DNA from: Ahrensia sp. R2A130
GTDB lineage: Bacteria > Pseudomonadota > Alphaproteobacteria > Rhizobiales > Rhizobiaceae
Length of the DNA: 64,000 nucleotides
Assembly: GCF_000179775.1 (NCBI RefSeq)
Contig: NZ_AEEB01000020.1
Coordinates: 62,001-126,000 of the forward strand
Reading direction: 5' to 3'
Part shown: positions 25,510-34,710 of the stretch, in pieces
How positions within the stretch are numbered: position 1 is the stretch's first letter
How the letters are laid out: the number at the start of each line of letters is the position of its first letter
Program-made: the position numbers and the translations under genes
The notes under the pieces: model-generated
The model's database searches: none
What the model was told of the DNA's origin: nothing
What the model saw: only the letters and a program-made list of their open reading frames with translations

Positions 25510-26871
25510 ATGAAGAGGGAGAGCTGCGTGTTTTACGCTTGCCGGTCAGTTTGGAAGCAGGTTTGCGCTGTTGTTACGGCAACGATGCTGGTGCTGCCTG
25601 TCCATGCGAGTGAGATCGTAAAGCCGTCGCCAATCGTTGATGGGGACTTCCGCAAGGTCGATCCGAAAAGTGCTGCACTCGGCCAACTGCTGTTCTACGA
25701 TAAAATCCTGTCCGGCAACCGCAACATCTCCTGCGGCACCTGCCACAGCCATGACCACGCCACTGCCGACGGTTTGTCTTTGGGGGTAGGCGAGGGTGGT
25801 ATCGGGCTAGGGCCGAAACGGCGCTTCGGCGAAGGGCGCGATCTTGCCATCAAGCGCGTGCCACGCAACGCCAATGCGCTGTTCAATCTTGGCCACAAGG
25901 ACTTTCGCGTGTTGTTTCACGACGGGCGGCTGTCGGCGGAAGACACTTACGGCAACCGCTTCAACACCCCCGCCGAAGAATGGTTTCCCAAAGGGCTGAC
26001 CAGCATCGCGGCGGCGCAGGCCATGTTCCCGATCACATCGCGGGTGGAGATGGCAGGCGACCCAGCCGAGAACGACATCGCCGCGTCCCGCCGCGAGCGC
26101 ATCGACCATGTTTGGCCGAAAATCGCGCGGCGCGTGTCCACCATTCCTGAATACCGCAAGCGGTTCGAAGCCGCGTTCGGTGTGCAGGGTGGCGACATCA
26201 CGATGGTGCATATCGCCAACGCCATCGGCGATTTCATCATCTCCGAATGGCGTTCCGACACCGCGCCGTTCGACGCTTGGCTGAAGGGCAACAAAACCGT
26301 TTTCACGCCACAGCAGAATGCAGGTGCGGATATCTTCTACGACAAGGGCAATTGCGCCTCGTGCCACTCCGGCGCGCTGCTGACGAACCAGAAATTCTAT
26401 GCCCTCGCCCTGCCGCCCTTCGGCCCTGGCCGCATTCGCCCCTTCGACCCCTATGCCCGCGACGTTGGTCGCATGGCAGAGACGGATGATCTTGCCGACG
26501 CCTACCGCTTCCGTACGCCGTCACTCCGCAACATTTCCAGGACCGGCCCCTACGGTCACAACGGTGCCTACGCCACGTTGGATGGTATTATTCGCCATCA
26601 TCTCGACCCGATCGCTGCGCTGGAAAGCTGGAACCGCGACCAAGTCGTTCTGCCGGAACAAGCCCGCTTCACTGCCGGTGACTTCGCGATCTGGGACGAT
26701 GCCCGCGAGATGGCGCGGTTGAAACGGAGCGTCGATATCGAACCCGTTTGGCTCACGGACCCGGAAATTGCAGCGCTTGTGGAATTCCTAAAAACGCTTG
26801 ATGACCCGACAGCCCTTGCAGGTCGTCTTGGTAAGCCTAAAAGGGTGCCAAGCGGATTGCCCGTCGATTGA
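25510..26871 (+). CDS. Di-haem cytochrome c peroxidase / MauG family protein
   Basis: 453 residues from the ATG at 25510; upstream in-frame starts lie antisense within the Sel1 gene. A signal peptide (to VHAS, about residue 33) directs export. Two c-type haem sites are visible: SCGTCHSHDH (about 75) and NCASCHSGAL (about 282), with the CCP/MauG fold around them (RVPRNANALFNLG, FRTPSLRNISRTGPYGHNG). It may reduce peroxide or modify a partner protein in the periplasm. It precedes the aldolase gene by 19 bp and may belong to that operon. Confidence 0.88.
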   Translation: MKRESCVFYACRSVWKQVCAVVTATMLVLPVHASEIVKPSPIVDGDFRKVDPKSAALGQLLFYDKILSGNRNISCGTCHSHDHATADGLSLGVGEGGIGLGPKRRFGEGRDLAIKRVPRNANALFNLGHKDFRVLFHDGRLSAEDTYGNRFNTPAEEWFPKGLTSIAAAQAMFPITSRVEMAGDPAENDIAASRRERIDHVWPKIARRVSTIPEYRKRFEAAFGVQGGDITMVHIANAIGDFIISEWRSDTAPFDAWLKGNKTVFTPQQNAGADIFYDKGNCASCHSGALLTNQKFYALALPPFGPGRIRPFDPYARDVGRMAETDDLADAYRFRTPSLRNISRTGPYGHNGAYATLDGIIRHHLDPIAALESWNRDQVVLPEQARFTAGDFAIWDDAREMARLKRSVDIEPVWLTDPEIAALVEFLKTLDDPTALAGRLGKPKRVPSGLPVD

Positions 26872-26890
26872 GCGGCACAAAGGATACGAT

Positions 26891-27919
26891 ATGACCATTC
26901 AACTGACGCCCGGAAAACTCTGGGGTATGCGCCGCATGGCCGATGAAAACGGCCTGTTCAAAATGACCGCCGTGGACCAGCGCCCGCCGATCAAGAACCC
27001 CATCGCTGCCCATCACGGAACTGCGGAAGCGCCGTGGGAAGAGGTCGCAGGCTTCAAGCGCCTGCTGGTGGAAACTTTGCAGGACCAATCCACCGCCATG
27101 CTGCTGGACCCCCATTACGCCATCCCTCACGCCATCGACGCCCTGTCTCCCACCAAGGGTTTGATCGTCACGCTGGAAGACTCGCTGTTCGAAGAAACGC
27201 CCGGCGGTCGCCTGTCGTCGGACATCGACGAATGGTCCGTCGCCAAGATCAAACGTATGGGCGGCGATGCCGTCAAAGTGTTGGCTTGGTATCGTCCCGA
27301 CGCCGACCCGAAAAACTGTCAGGCCCAGCAGGACTACACCAAGCGCATCGGCGAAGAATGCGCCAAGCACGACATTCCCTTCCTGTTCGAGCTGCTGGTC
27401 TATCCGCTGGCGGGCGACGCTAACCAGACCACCGATTACGTAGAACAGAAGGGCAAAAAGGCCGACCACGTTCTGCAATCGGTCGAAGAATTCGCCAAGC
27501 CCGATTACGGCGTCGACGTCTTCAAACTGGAAAGCCCCGTCAACGCGGCAGATGCCGATGGTTCCGCCGATGTACAGGCGCTTTTCGATGAGATGGGCCG
27601 CCTGTCCGGTCGCCCGTGGGTGATGCTGTCAGCAGGTGCGGGCAAGGCGGAATTTGCGAATGTCTTGGACCACGCCTTCAAGGCCGGTGCCTCCGGCTTC
27701 CTTGCTGGCCGCGCCATCTGGTTAGATGCCTTTCAGGCCTACCCCGATTGGGACAAGATGCGCGCCGAGTTGGAAGGCGAAAGTGCCGACTATATGGCGA
27801 AGATTTCCGCCATGGCCGACGCGCAGGCAACCGCGTGGAACACCCATGAGGTCTATGGCGAAGGTGGCGCACAATTTGCGCCCCGCGATGCGTCTTTCCG
27901 CAAAGGGTATTCTGCCTGA
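26891..27919 (+). CDS. Class I aldolase, LacD/YihT (tagatose-1,6-bisphosphate aldolase) type
   Basis: 342 residues from the ATG at 26891. TIM-barrel aldolase of the DeoC/LacD group. MTAVDQRPPIK (about residue 25) and LLDPHYAIPHAID (about 80) are family-like, and the probable Schiff-base lysine lies in DAVKVLAWYRPD (about 130), with a second in VDVFKLESPV (about 213). It should cleave a phosphorylated ketose. The exact substrate is not readable: tagatose bisphosphate, or another ketose phosphate such as the sulfofructose phosphate handled by YihT. Coupled to the next gene (TGATG). Confidence 0.83.
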   Translation: MTIQLTPGKLWGMRRMADENGLFKMTAVDQRPPIKNPIAAHHGTAEAPWEEVAGFKRLLVETLQDQSTAMLLDPHYAIPHAIDALSPTKGLIVTLEDSLFEETPGGRLSSDIDEWSVAKIKRMGGDAVKVLAWYRPDADPKNCQAQQDYTKRIGEECAKHDIPFLFELLVYPLAGDANQTTDYVEQKGKKADHVLQSVEEFAKPDYGVDVFKLESPVNAADADGSADVQALFDEMGRLSGRPWVMLSAGAGKAEFANVLDHAFKAGASGFLAGRAIWLDAFQAYPDWDKMRAELEGESADYMAKISAMADAQATAWNTHEVYGEGGAQFAPRDASFRKGYSA

Positions 27920-29280
27920 TGCGTATCGCCATCCTGCCGCTGGGTCGCCCGACCTTCGATGTCGATTACGCCCGCGAAAAGCTAGACGCCGTCTTGGCGC
28001 AGTTGGATTCGAGCGAGCACGAGATCATTGGCTCCCGCGAACTGTTGCTGGATGGTGAAGCCACGCTCACTGCCATCCGCGACGCGGCGGACGCCAACCC
28101 CGACCGCTTGCTCATCCTGCAGATCACTTTCACTGACGCGGCCATGACCGTGGAAGCGGCACGTAATGTGGATTCGCCCATGGCGATCTGGGCCGTGCCG
28201 GAACCCCGCACCGGTGGACGCTTGCGGCTGAACGCTTTCTGCGGGCTGAACCTCGCCAGCCACGCACTTGGTCTCAACCACCGCCGCTTTGGCTGGGCCT
28301 ATGCCGAAGGCGGCGCAGCCGATCTCGACGCGCTGCTGGACGAGACCTGTTGGGTCGCGCCTATTGCTGCTCCCACAGCGCCGAAAGCCGAAGGCCGTAG
28401 TCCGCTGGAAGGCCGTCGCATCGCCCGCATCGGCGCACATCCCGACGGCTTCGACACCTGCGCCTATGACGATGACGCACTGTCCGGGCTGGCTGGCGTG
28501 AAAGTTGACGCGTTGGAACTCGACGACCTGTTTTCCCGCGCCAAAGAACAGCCCGCCCACGAGGTTGCCGCGCTGGATGAAACGGCACGTTACGCCATTG
28601 GTGGCATGGACGATGTGGATGCTGGCGAGCTCGACAAATCGCTGCGCCTGAAACTCGCACTCGACAGCTTGCGCGAAGAGAACGGCTACGACGCCTTCGC
28701 CATCCGCTGCTGGCCGGAGACGTTCACCGAATATGGCGGCGCGGTTTGTGGCCCGGTTTCGCTACTTGGCGAAGCCCGCGTGCCGTGTGCCTGCGAGGCC
28801 GACGTCTATGGCGCGGTGACACAACTGTTGTTGCAGAAAGTGGCCGAAGCGCCTGTCTTTCTCACCGACATCGTGGACATGGACGAGGCCGACGACACCG
28901 GCGTCGTGTGGCATTGCGGGCAGGCGCCGCTGTCCATGGCGGCGGAAGAGACCCCGCCATCCGCCACCATACACACCAACCGCAAGATGCCGCTGCTGGC
29001 GCAATTCGCGCTGAAGCCGGGTCGCGTGACCTTCGTCCGCATCAGCCAGGCGTTTGGTGAAACATCGATGGTGCTGGCGTCCGGCGAAATGCTGGAACGG
29101 CCCATGGCCTATACCGGCACATCAGGTGTCGTGCGTTTCGACAAGCCAATCACCGATGTGCTGCCGTCCATGATCGGTTGCGGATTAGAACACCACATGG
29201 CGCTCGCTTACGGCGACCACGCCGATGCGCTGGAGGCTGCTGCGAAAACGCTGGGTCTTGGCGTCACGCGGCTTGCTTAG
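27919..29280 (+). CDS. L-fucose/L-arabinose isomerase-like protein
   Basis: 453 residues, shorter than FucI (about 590) and AraA (about 500). The N-terminal half is an open alpha/beta domain. The C-terminal half has the metal and active-site segments expected for this superfamily: IRCWPETFTEYGGAVCG (about residue 257), ACEADVYGAVTQLLL (about 290) and VWHCGQAP (about 331). It probably interconverts an aldose and a ketose. Substrate unknown. Coupled upstream to the aldolase and 9 bp before the dehydrogenase. Confidence 0.78.
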   Translation: MRIAILPLGRPTFDVDYAREKLDAVLAQLDSSEHEIIGSRELLLDGEATLTAIRDAADANPDRLLILQITFTDAAMTVEAARNVDSPMAIWAVPEPRTGGRLRLNAFCGLNLASHALGLNHRRFGWAYAEGGAADLDALLDETCWVAPIAAPTAPKAEGRSPLEGRRIARIGAHPDGFDTCAYDDDALSGLAGVKVDALELDDLFSRAKEQPAHEVAALDETARYAIGGMDDVDAGELDKSLRLKLALDSLREENGYDAFAIRCWPETFTEYGGAVCGPVSLLGEARVPCACEADVYGAVTQLLLQKVAEAPVFLTDIVDMDEADDTGVVWHCGQAPLSMAAEETPPSATIHTNRKMPLLAQFALKPGRVTFVRISQAFGETSMVLASGEMLERPMAYTGTSGVVRFDKPITDVLPSMIGCGLEHHMALAYGDHADALEAAAKTLGLGVTRLA

Positions 29281-29289
29281 GATAGCGGC

Positions 29290-30426
29290 ATGACGATTCG
29301 ATACGGCATCATCGGTTGCGGCATGATGGGCCGCGAGCACATCGCCAACATCGCCCTGCTCGAAGGTGCAACGGTATCAGCGATCTGCGAGCCGGACGCC
29401 GAACAGTTGCGCCTGTCGTGTCTGGCCGCGGAAGGCCCGAGCGAAGGCGTGTTGTTCGGCAAACTGCAATCGGGCGCTGCTGAAAACGTGCGGGGCTTCG
29501 CCTCGCTCGACGCCTATCTCGTGGCTGGCGACAGCTACGATGTTCATCTGATTGCCGCGCCCAACGACACCCACCGCGCTATTCTCGAACGCGTGTTCGC
29601 CGACGGCAAACCCGTGCTTTGCGAGAAGCCCATTTGCACCACAGTCGAGCACACCCGAGAGATTATCGAGTTGGCCGATGGCCGCGAGGACTCGGTCTGG
29701 GTCGCCATGGAATACCGCTACATGCCCCCCGTGCAGGCGCTGCTTGAAGCCGTGCGTGAGGGCGTCACGGGTGCGCCGCGCATGATGGCCATCCGCGAAC
29801 ACCGCTTTCCGTTTTTGGAAAAGGTCGGCGACTGGAACCGTTTCTCACAGCGCACCGGCGGCACCTTGGTGGAAAAATGCTGTCACTATTGGGATCTCAT
29901 GCGGCTGGTTCTCCAAGCCGACCCCGTTCGCGTGTTCGCCTCTGCTGCCATGGATGCGAACCACCTTGATGAACGCTACGATGGCAAGATGCCGGACATC
30001 ATCGACAACGCTTATGTGATCGTCGATTTCGATAACGGCGCACGGGGCATGTTGGACCTTTGCATGTTCGCCGAAGGCTCGCGCTGGCAGGAACAACTTG
30101 CCGTCACCGGCCCCAAGGCGCGGGTGGAAGCCTTCATTCCCGGCCCCGCGCGCTTCGACCCCGATGGCCGACCCCACGAGGCGAAACTGGTGGTGTCAGA
30201 TCGCGCGACGAAGCGTGAGACCGAACGTCCAATTCCAGTGGACACCACGCTGCTCTTAGCGGGCGATCATCACGGCTCGACTTTCTACCAGCACAAGGCG
30301 TTCTGCGATCTTGTAAGGAAAGGTTCCGGCAAACCGGACGTCTCCCTGGATGATGGCTTGTGGTCACTGCGGGTGGGTGAGGCGGCGGAACGTTCCGCCC
30401 GCACCGGCGAGTCCGTGCATCTGTGA
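29290..30426 (+). CDS. Gfo/Idh/MocA family oxidoreductase
   Basis: 378 residues. Rossmann motif GIIGCGMMGREH at residues 5-16, catalytic EKP lysine in LCEKPICTT (about 118) and the paired MEYRYMPP and CCHYWDLMRL segments with the usual histidine. Likely oxidises a sugar or polyol in the same pathway as the isomerase and aldolase. The stop overlaps the next start (GTGA). Confidence 0.87.
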   Translation: MTIRYGIIGCGMMGREHIANIALLEGATVSAICEPDAEQLRLSCLAAEGPSEGVLFGKLQSGAAENVRGFASLDAYLVAGDSYDVHLIAAPNDTHRAILERVFADGKPVLCEKPICTTVEHTREIIELADGREDSVWVAMEYRYMPPVQALLEAVREGVTGAPRMMAIREHRFPFLEKVGDWNRFSQRTGGTLVEKCCHYWDLMRLVLQADPVRVFASAAMDANHLDERYDGKMPDIIDNAYVIVDFDNGARGMLDLCMFAEGSRWQEQLAVTGPKARVEAFIPGPARFDPDGRPHEAKLVVSDRATKRETERPIPVDTTLLLAGDHHGSTFYQHKAFCDLVRKGSGKPDVSLDDGLWSLRVGEAAERSARTGESVHL

Positions 30427-31745
30427 AGAACCTTCCGCTCAACACCAACCCGTGGTGGTGGGAGGATGCGTCCACCCCGCCTGCCACTGACCGTGACTTG
30501 CCGCAAACAACCGAACTCGCCATCATCGGCGCAGGCTTCACCGGATTGTCCGCAGCACTGACCGCCGCCGAGCGTGGCGCGCAGGTAACGGTGCTGGACG
30601 CGCAACTGCCTGGTCATGGCGCATCCACCCGCAATGCCGGAATGATCGGTGCGCCCCACCGCCCCGGCTTCGTGGAAGAGCTGAAAACCTACGGCGAAGA
30701 GACCGGCTACTCGCTGGCCCACGAGGGGATGGAGGCTTACGCCTTTAGCCGCGATCTCTACGAGAACAGCGGCTTCGATGCAGGCTTCCGCGAAAGCGGG
30801 CGCATTCAACTGGCCAACTCGCGAGCGCATTTTGCAGCGCAAAAGGACCGCGCGAAAATATTGAACGGCATTGACGCGGGGCAGGTGGAAATAGTGGAAC
30901 GCGATGCACTGCCGCAGCATATCGCATCGGACATTTATCATGGTGGGCTGCTCTACCCCGACCATGGCAGCATCCAGCCGGCCAAAGCTCATGGCGGTTT
31001 GTTGCAAAAGGCGATGGACGCTGGAGCGGCCGTTTGCGCGCCTTGCGCCGTGACGAACATCACGCGCACGGCGACCGGTTTCGAACTGGCGACCATCAAA
31101 GGCAAGCTCACCGCCAAGCGCCTCGTCATCGCCACCAACGGCTATACCACGCCCTCCGTTTCCCGCCATCTGGCACGGCGTATCTTTCCGCTCACCAGTT
31201 TCATGGTGGCCACTGAAGAACTGGGTGAAGACGTAGTGCGCCGTGTCGCGCCGGGGCTGCACATGATGGTGGAAAGCCGCGCCCGCCACAGCTATTTCCG
31301 CCCGTCACCGGACGGCAAACGCATCTTGTTCGGGGGGCGCGCTTCGATGGTGCCCACTGACGCGGCACGTGCTGCAAGGCGGCTGCACGATACAATGGCG
31401 GACATCTGGCCGGAGGCGGAGGCGTGGCGCATCACCCATTGCTGGCAGGGCAGCACCGGCTTCACCTTTGCCCGTATCCCTCACGTTGGCGAACATGAAG
31501 GAGCGCATTTCGCCTACGGCTATTGTGGCAATGGCGTGGCACTTTCCCCATGGCTCGGACGCAAAATTGCGTTGCGTGCGCTGGGCGATCCCGAAGGTGA
31601 AACCGCATATGCCCGCACGCGATTGGAAAGCCGGTTTTACCACCGCGGCGGCAAGCCGTGGTTCCTGCAGCTGGCCAGTCCGTGGTGGAACCATGTGGTC
31701 GACCGTTTGGAAACACGGCAGATCGAGCGGGACCGTCGCGGTTAA
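30423..31745 (+). CDS. FAD-dependent oxidoreductase (DAO fold)
   Basis: 440 residues with GTG start coupled to the dehydrogenase gene. FAD-binding AIIGAGFTGLSAALTAAERG at about residues 34-53, then STRNAGMIGAPHRPG, and a C-terminal FAD-contact region GYCGNGVALSPWLGRKIA (about 370). The NPWWWEDA start and the overall layout resemble PuuB/glycine-oxidase-type amine oxidases. The substrate may be an amino sugar, amino acid or amine. The stop codon overlaps the stop of the kinase gene on the opposite strand. Confidence 0.87.
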   Translation: MKNLPLNTNPWWWEDASTPPATDRDLPQTTELAIIGAGFTGLSAALTAAERGAQVTVLDAQLPGHGASTRNAGMIGAPHRPGFVEELKTYGEETGYSLAHEGMEAYAFSRDLYENSGFDAGFRESGRIQLANSRAHFAAQKDRAKILNGIDAGQVEIVERDALPQHIASDIYHGGLLYPDHGSIQPAKAHGGLLQKAMDAGAAVCAPCAVTNITRTATGFELATIKGKLTAKRLVIATNGYTTPSVSRHLARRIFPLTSFMVATEELGEDVVRRVAPGLHMMVESRARHSYFRPSPDGKRILFGGRASMVPTDAARAARRLHDTMADIWPEAEAWRITHCWQGSTGFTFARIPHVGEHEGAHFAYGYCGNGVALSPWLGRKIALRALGDPEGETAYARTRLESRFYHRGGKPWFLQLASPWWNHVVDRLETRQIERDRRG

Positions 31746-33085
31746 AGCGGAAGTTCAATGCGGGCGATCAATCCGCCACTTTCACGATTTTCCAACACCA
31801 GCGTTCCGCCGTGTGCGCGCACGATTGTGCGAGCGATGGACAGGCCGAGACCTGTGCCGCCATCTTCGCCCGCTTCTTGCGGTGAGCGGGCAACGTCGCC
31901 ACGTATGAAGGGTTCGAACACCGCCTCCAGCATGTCGTCCGGCAGGCCGGGGCCATTGTCGGAAACGGAAACGACCGCACGATTGTTGTCTTGAGCAACA
32001 ACAACCTCAGCACTGCCGCCGTGGCGCAACGCATTGTCCACGAGATTGCCGATCGCGCGCCGCAACGCCACGGGGCGGCCGCGAACGGTGATGTCATCGA
32101 GCTGAATCGACACCGCCGATGCATTGCCATTGCTCGTAGCAAGATCGCGCACGAGGGCGGTCAGATCTACATCGACGCTGTCTTCACGCTCGCCACCGCT
32201 GCGCCCCCAACCCAGCAGGCCATCGGCCATCACGCGCATGTCGTCCAGCGTGGAAATCATCGGGTCGCGCAGGGCGTCGTCGTCCAGCATTTCGGCACGG
32301 ATGCGTAGGCTGGTGATCGGGGTTCGCAGGTCGTGGCCGATGGCGGCAGCCGTGCGGGCGCGCTCTGCTTCGAAAGCCGCGATGGAGTCCTGCATGGCGT
32401 TGAAGGTCGTGGCGGCCGTTCGCGTTTCCAAGGTTCCTGCCACCGGCGCACGAACTTCGCGGTCTCCAGCGCCAGCTCCTTCCATCGCGGTGGTGAGGGC
32501 GTTGAGAGGACGCACGATACGGCGCACGAACAGGAACGCGGCCAGCAACACGGCGAGCAATGACAGGATCAAGGCTGCCAACACCGCAACGCCTGTGCCA
32601 GCACCGGGCGGACGGGTGAGGCGGACGTTGAGCCATTGCCCGTCATTCAAACGAATGGCCAAATTGAACTGTCGTGGCCCACGCGGACGGGCGCGAATAT
32701 CGCGCAGCGTTACACCGGCGATGCTGGCGAAACGTTCCGCAAGGGCGCGTTCTCTCGGTGGAAGATCGATTTCGGAAACGCGGCGGCGCGCCCAGATAGG
32801 CCGCTCTGCAAGGCGCAGGCGAAGCCCTTTGTTGCGCCCTTCGCGAACGATGGCTTCGCGTTGCGGACGGTCCACTTTTTGCAGCGTAGCCACAAGATCG
32901 GCAACACGGGCCAGCTTGGCATCGCGTTGGACATCTTGCAGAGCACGGCCGCGCTCGAAGCCAAGAACAATCATTGTCACGATGTTGGCGAGAATGAGCG
33001 CGGCGGCGAGAAGCAGCATGAGCTGCGCCGCCATGGAACGCGGCCAACCGATGCGAAATCTTTTCGGGCGGGAAGGCTGCGTCAT
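31742..33085 (-). CDS. Sensor histidine kinase, EnvZ-like
   Basis: 447 residues. One membrane helix near residue 20, a periplasmic domain of about 130 residues, a second helix near 170-190, then HAMP, H-box IGHDLRTPITSLR (about 250), N-box IGNLVDNALRHG (about 345), VSDNGPGLP and GTGLGLSIA. Phosphorylates the adjacent OmpR-type regulator. Its ATG overlaps the regulator's stop (ATGA). Signal unknown; the divergent EF-hand gene suggests calcium or envelope state (inference). Confidence 0.92.
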   Translation of the reverse strand: MTQPSRPKRFRIGWPRSMAAQLMLLLAAALILANIVTMIVLGFERGRALQDVQRDAKLARVADLVATLQKVDRPQREAIVREGRNKGLRLRLAERPIWARRRVSEIDLPPRERALAERFASIAGVTLRDIRARPRGPRQFNLAIRLNDGQWLNVRLTRPPGAGTGVAVLAALILSLLAVLLAAFLFVRRIVRPLNALTTAMEGAGAGDREVRAPVAGTLETRTAATTFNAMQDSIAAFEAERARTAAAIGHDLRTPITSLRIRAEMLDDDALRDPMISTLDDMRVMADGLLGWGRSGGEREDSVDVDLTALVRDLATSNGNASAVSIQLDDITVRGRPVALRRAIGNLVDNALRHGGSAEVVVAQDNNRAVVSVSDNGPGLPDDMLEAVFEPFIRGDVARSPQEAGEDGGTGLGLSIARTIVRAHGGTLVLENRESGGLIARIELPL

Positions 33086-33795
33086 GCGCCAGCCGTTTCA
33101 ACGTTGGCTGCGAGACGGTACCCACCGCCCCATTCTGTCATCAGCAGCGTCGGTTTTTTCGGATCGACTTCGATTTTACGGCGCAGGCGGGAGACCTGGT
33201 TGTCGATGGCGCGATCATAGGCCTTGGCCTCACGTCCGGCGGTAACGTCCAGCAAGCGGTCGCGGGACAACACCGTACGCGGGTTGTCGAGGAAGACACC
33301 AAGCAGGCGGTTTTCAGCAGAGGTCAGTGCGAGCTTCGAGCCGTCTTCGTGGGCCAGCTGCGCGGTGTCCGGGCGGTGCGTCCACGGGCCGAAACTGCGT
33401 GCGCCGCCTTCCACCTTGGCGGGTGCTGGCGGCGCGCGGCGCAGCACAGCACGGATGCGGGCCAGCAGTTCGCGAGGGTTGAAGGGTTTGACGACGTAAT
33501 CATCCGCCCCCAGTTCCAGCCCGATGACGCGGTCGGCATCATCCGCCATTGCGGTGAGCAGAATGACCGGCGGGCCTCCACGATCCGACAACCACCGGCA
33601 GACGGACAGGCCGTCTTCGCCGGGCATCATGATGTCGAGCACCACGAGATCCACAGCGCCCTGTTCTACGGCAGCCCGCGCCTGCGCGGCATCTGCTGCA
33701 AGGCTGGTGCGGAATGTGTGCTTGCGCAGATATTGCGACAGTGGCTCGCGAATATCGCGGGCATCATCGACGATCAGAATATGTGGTTCACCCAT
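33082..33795 (-). CDS. Response regulator, OmpR family
   Basis: 237 residues. The receiver domain has the acidic pair at 10-11, the phospho-acceptor Asp54 in LVVLDIMMPGEDG and the Lys in DDYVVKPFNP. The winged-helix DNA-binding domain covers about residues 130-230 (TSAENRLLGVFLDNP, VSRLRRKIEVDPKKP). First gene of the two-gene regulator-kinase operon. It probably acts on the divergent region 33796-34041. Confidence 0.95.
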   Translation of the reverse strand: MGEPHILIVDDARDIREPLSQYLRKHTFRTSLAADAAQARAAVEQGAVDLVVLDIMMPGEDGLSVCRWLSDRGGPPVILLTAMADDADRVIGLELGADDYVVKPFNPRELLARIRAVLRRAPPAPAKVEGGARSFGPWTHRPDTAQLAHEDGSKLALTSAENRLLGVFLDNPRTVLSRDRLLDVTAGREAKAYDRAIDNQVSRLRRKIEVDPKKPTLLMTEWGGGYRLAANVETAGA

Positions 33796-34041
33796 GGGTC
33801 GGCCTGTCTTTATTGCTGTGCGGCAGTTCTAGCCTGTCATTTTCACCGCACGAAGAGCTACCGAACACGGCAATTGTCGCAAGATGTATCACAAACCCCA
33901 CCCTGCGACGCGGCGCGACAATCGCGCCCAATCCCGACAAACATTTTCGAAAGCGGCGTGCCAAATGAGGGGTGTTCCCGACCCGCCTCATTTCCTCCGA
34001 AGCGGTTTTCACATCAACGACCCTCACCCGAAGGAAAACAT
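33796..34041. promoter_or_regulatory. Divergent promoter region between the two-component system and the EF-hand gene
   Basis: 246 bp without genes. It holds TTGTCGC (33874-33880), its inverse GCGACAA (33915-33921) and a near copy CCGACAA (33934-33940), which are candidate regulator half-sites. AAGGAAAA lies before the ATG at 34042. No promoter box pair is clear enough to call. Confidence 0.4.
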
Positions 34042-34572
34042 ATGACCCGTATCACTCTCATTTCACTCGCCGCCGGTGCCGCAATCGTTGCCACCATGGC
34101 CCCTGCCGCTTTCGCTCAGAAAGTGCCTGCGCCGTTTACGGCATCGCAATCCATCGGCGATGTGCCGGTTGTCGATGCGGCCTTTCACGGCAAGCGCAAA
34201 CAGGGCCGCCGTGGTGGCCGCGCCATGATGCAGTTTCTGCGTCAGGCCGATACCGACAACGACCGTGCGTTGACGCAGGGCGAACTCGACGCCTTCATAG
34301 CCAAACAGGTTTCCGCAGCGGATACCAACGACGATGGCGATTTGACCGTCGAAGAGTTCAAGACAGTTTATGCCGAACTGATGAAGCGCCAGACCGTGCG
34401 GATGTTCCAGCGCCTCGACACTGACGCTTCCGGCGTCATCACCAAGGCCGAACGCGACGAGCGTTTTGCCGGGCTGGTTGAGCGGATGGACCGCAACGGC
34501 GACGGCAAATTGAGCCGCGAGGACCGTCGTGGTCGCAAAGGCGATCGCCGCCGGGACCGCAACAACGACTAA
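34042..34572 (+). CDS. Exported EF-hand calcium-binding protein
   Basis: 176 residues from the ATG at 34042; the frame is open far upstream, but that part is antisense to the response regulator. Signal peptide cleaved after AFA (about residue 25). Four EF-hand-like loops start at Asp70 (DTDNDRALTQGE), Asp94 (DTNDDGDLTVEE), Asp126 (DTDASGVITKAE) and Asp150 (DRNGDGKLSRED). The first has an Arg where a ligand is usual and may be weak. The C-terminus is very basic. Likely a periplasmic calcium buffer or sensor. Confidence 0.9.
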   Translation: MTRITLISLAAGAAIVATMAPAAFAQKVPAPFTASQSIGDVPVVDAAFHGKRKQGRRGGRAMMQFLRQADTDNDRALTQGELDAFIAKQVSAADTNDDGDLTVEEFKTVYAELMKRQTVRMFQRLDTDASGVITKAERDERFAGLVERMDRNGDGKLSREDRRGRKGDRRRDRNND

Positions 34573-34618
34573 GCCGTCGATCGGTTTGTAGCGTAGCTTG
34601 CCCCAGCTACACTGCATC

Positions 34619-34651
34619 AAGGCCCGTGTCCTGTCGGATGCGGGCCTTTTT
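34619..34651 (+). terminator. Rho-independent terminator after the EF-hand gene
   Basis: AAGGCCCG (34619-34626) pairs with CGGGCCTT (34641-34648), and the T run extends to 34651. The stem loop spans 14 bases. Confidence 0.85.
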
Positions 34652-34710
34652 CGTGTCGTGAATGGGGCTTGGCGAAGTTCGAATTTCGGTCTAATTCTCT
34701 TTCTGCGAGC

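Noticed and set aside
33349..34041. Upstream extension of the EF-hand frame
   Set aside because: It is antisense to the response regulator; a signal peptide begins at 34042.
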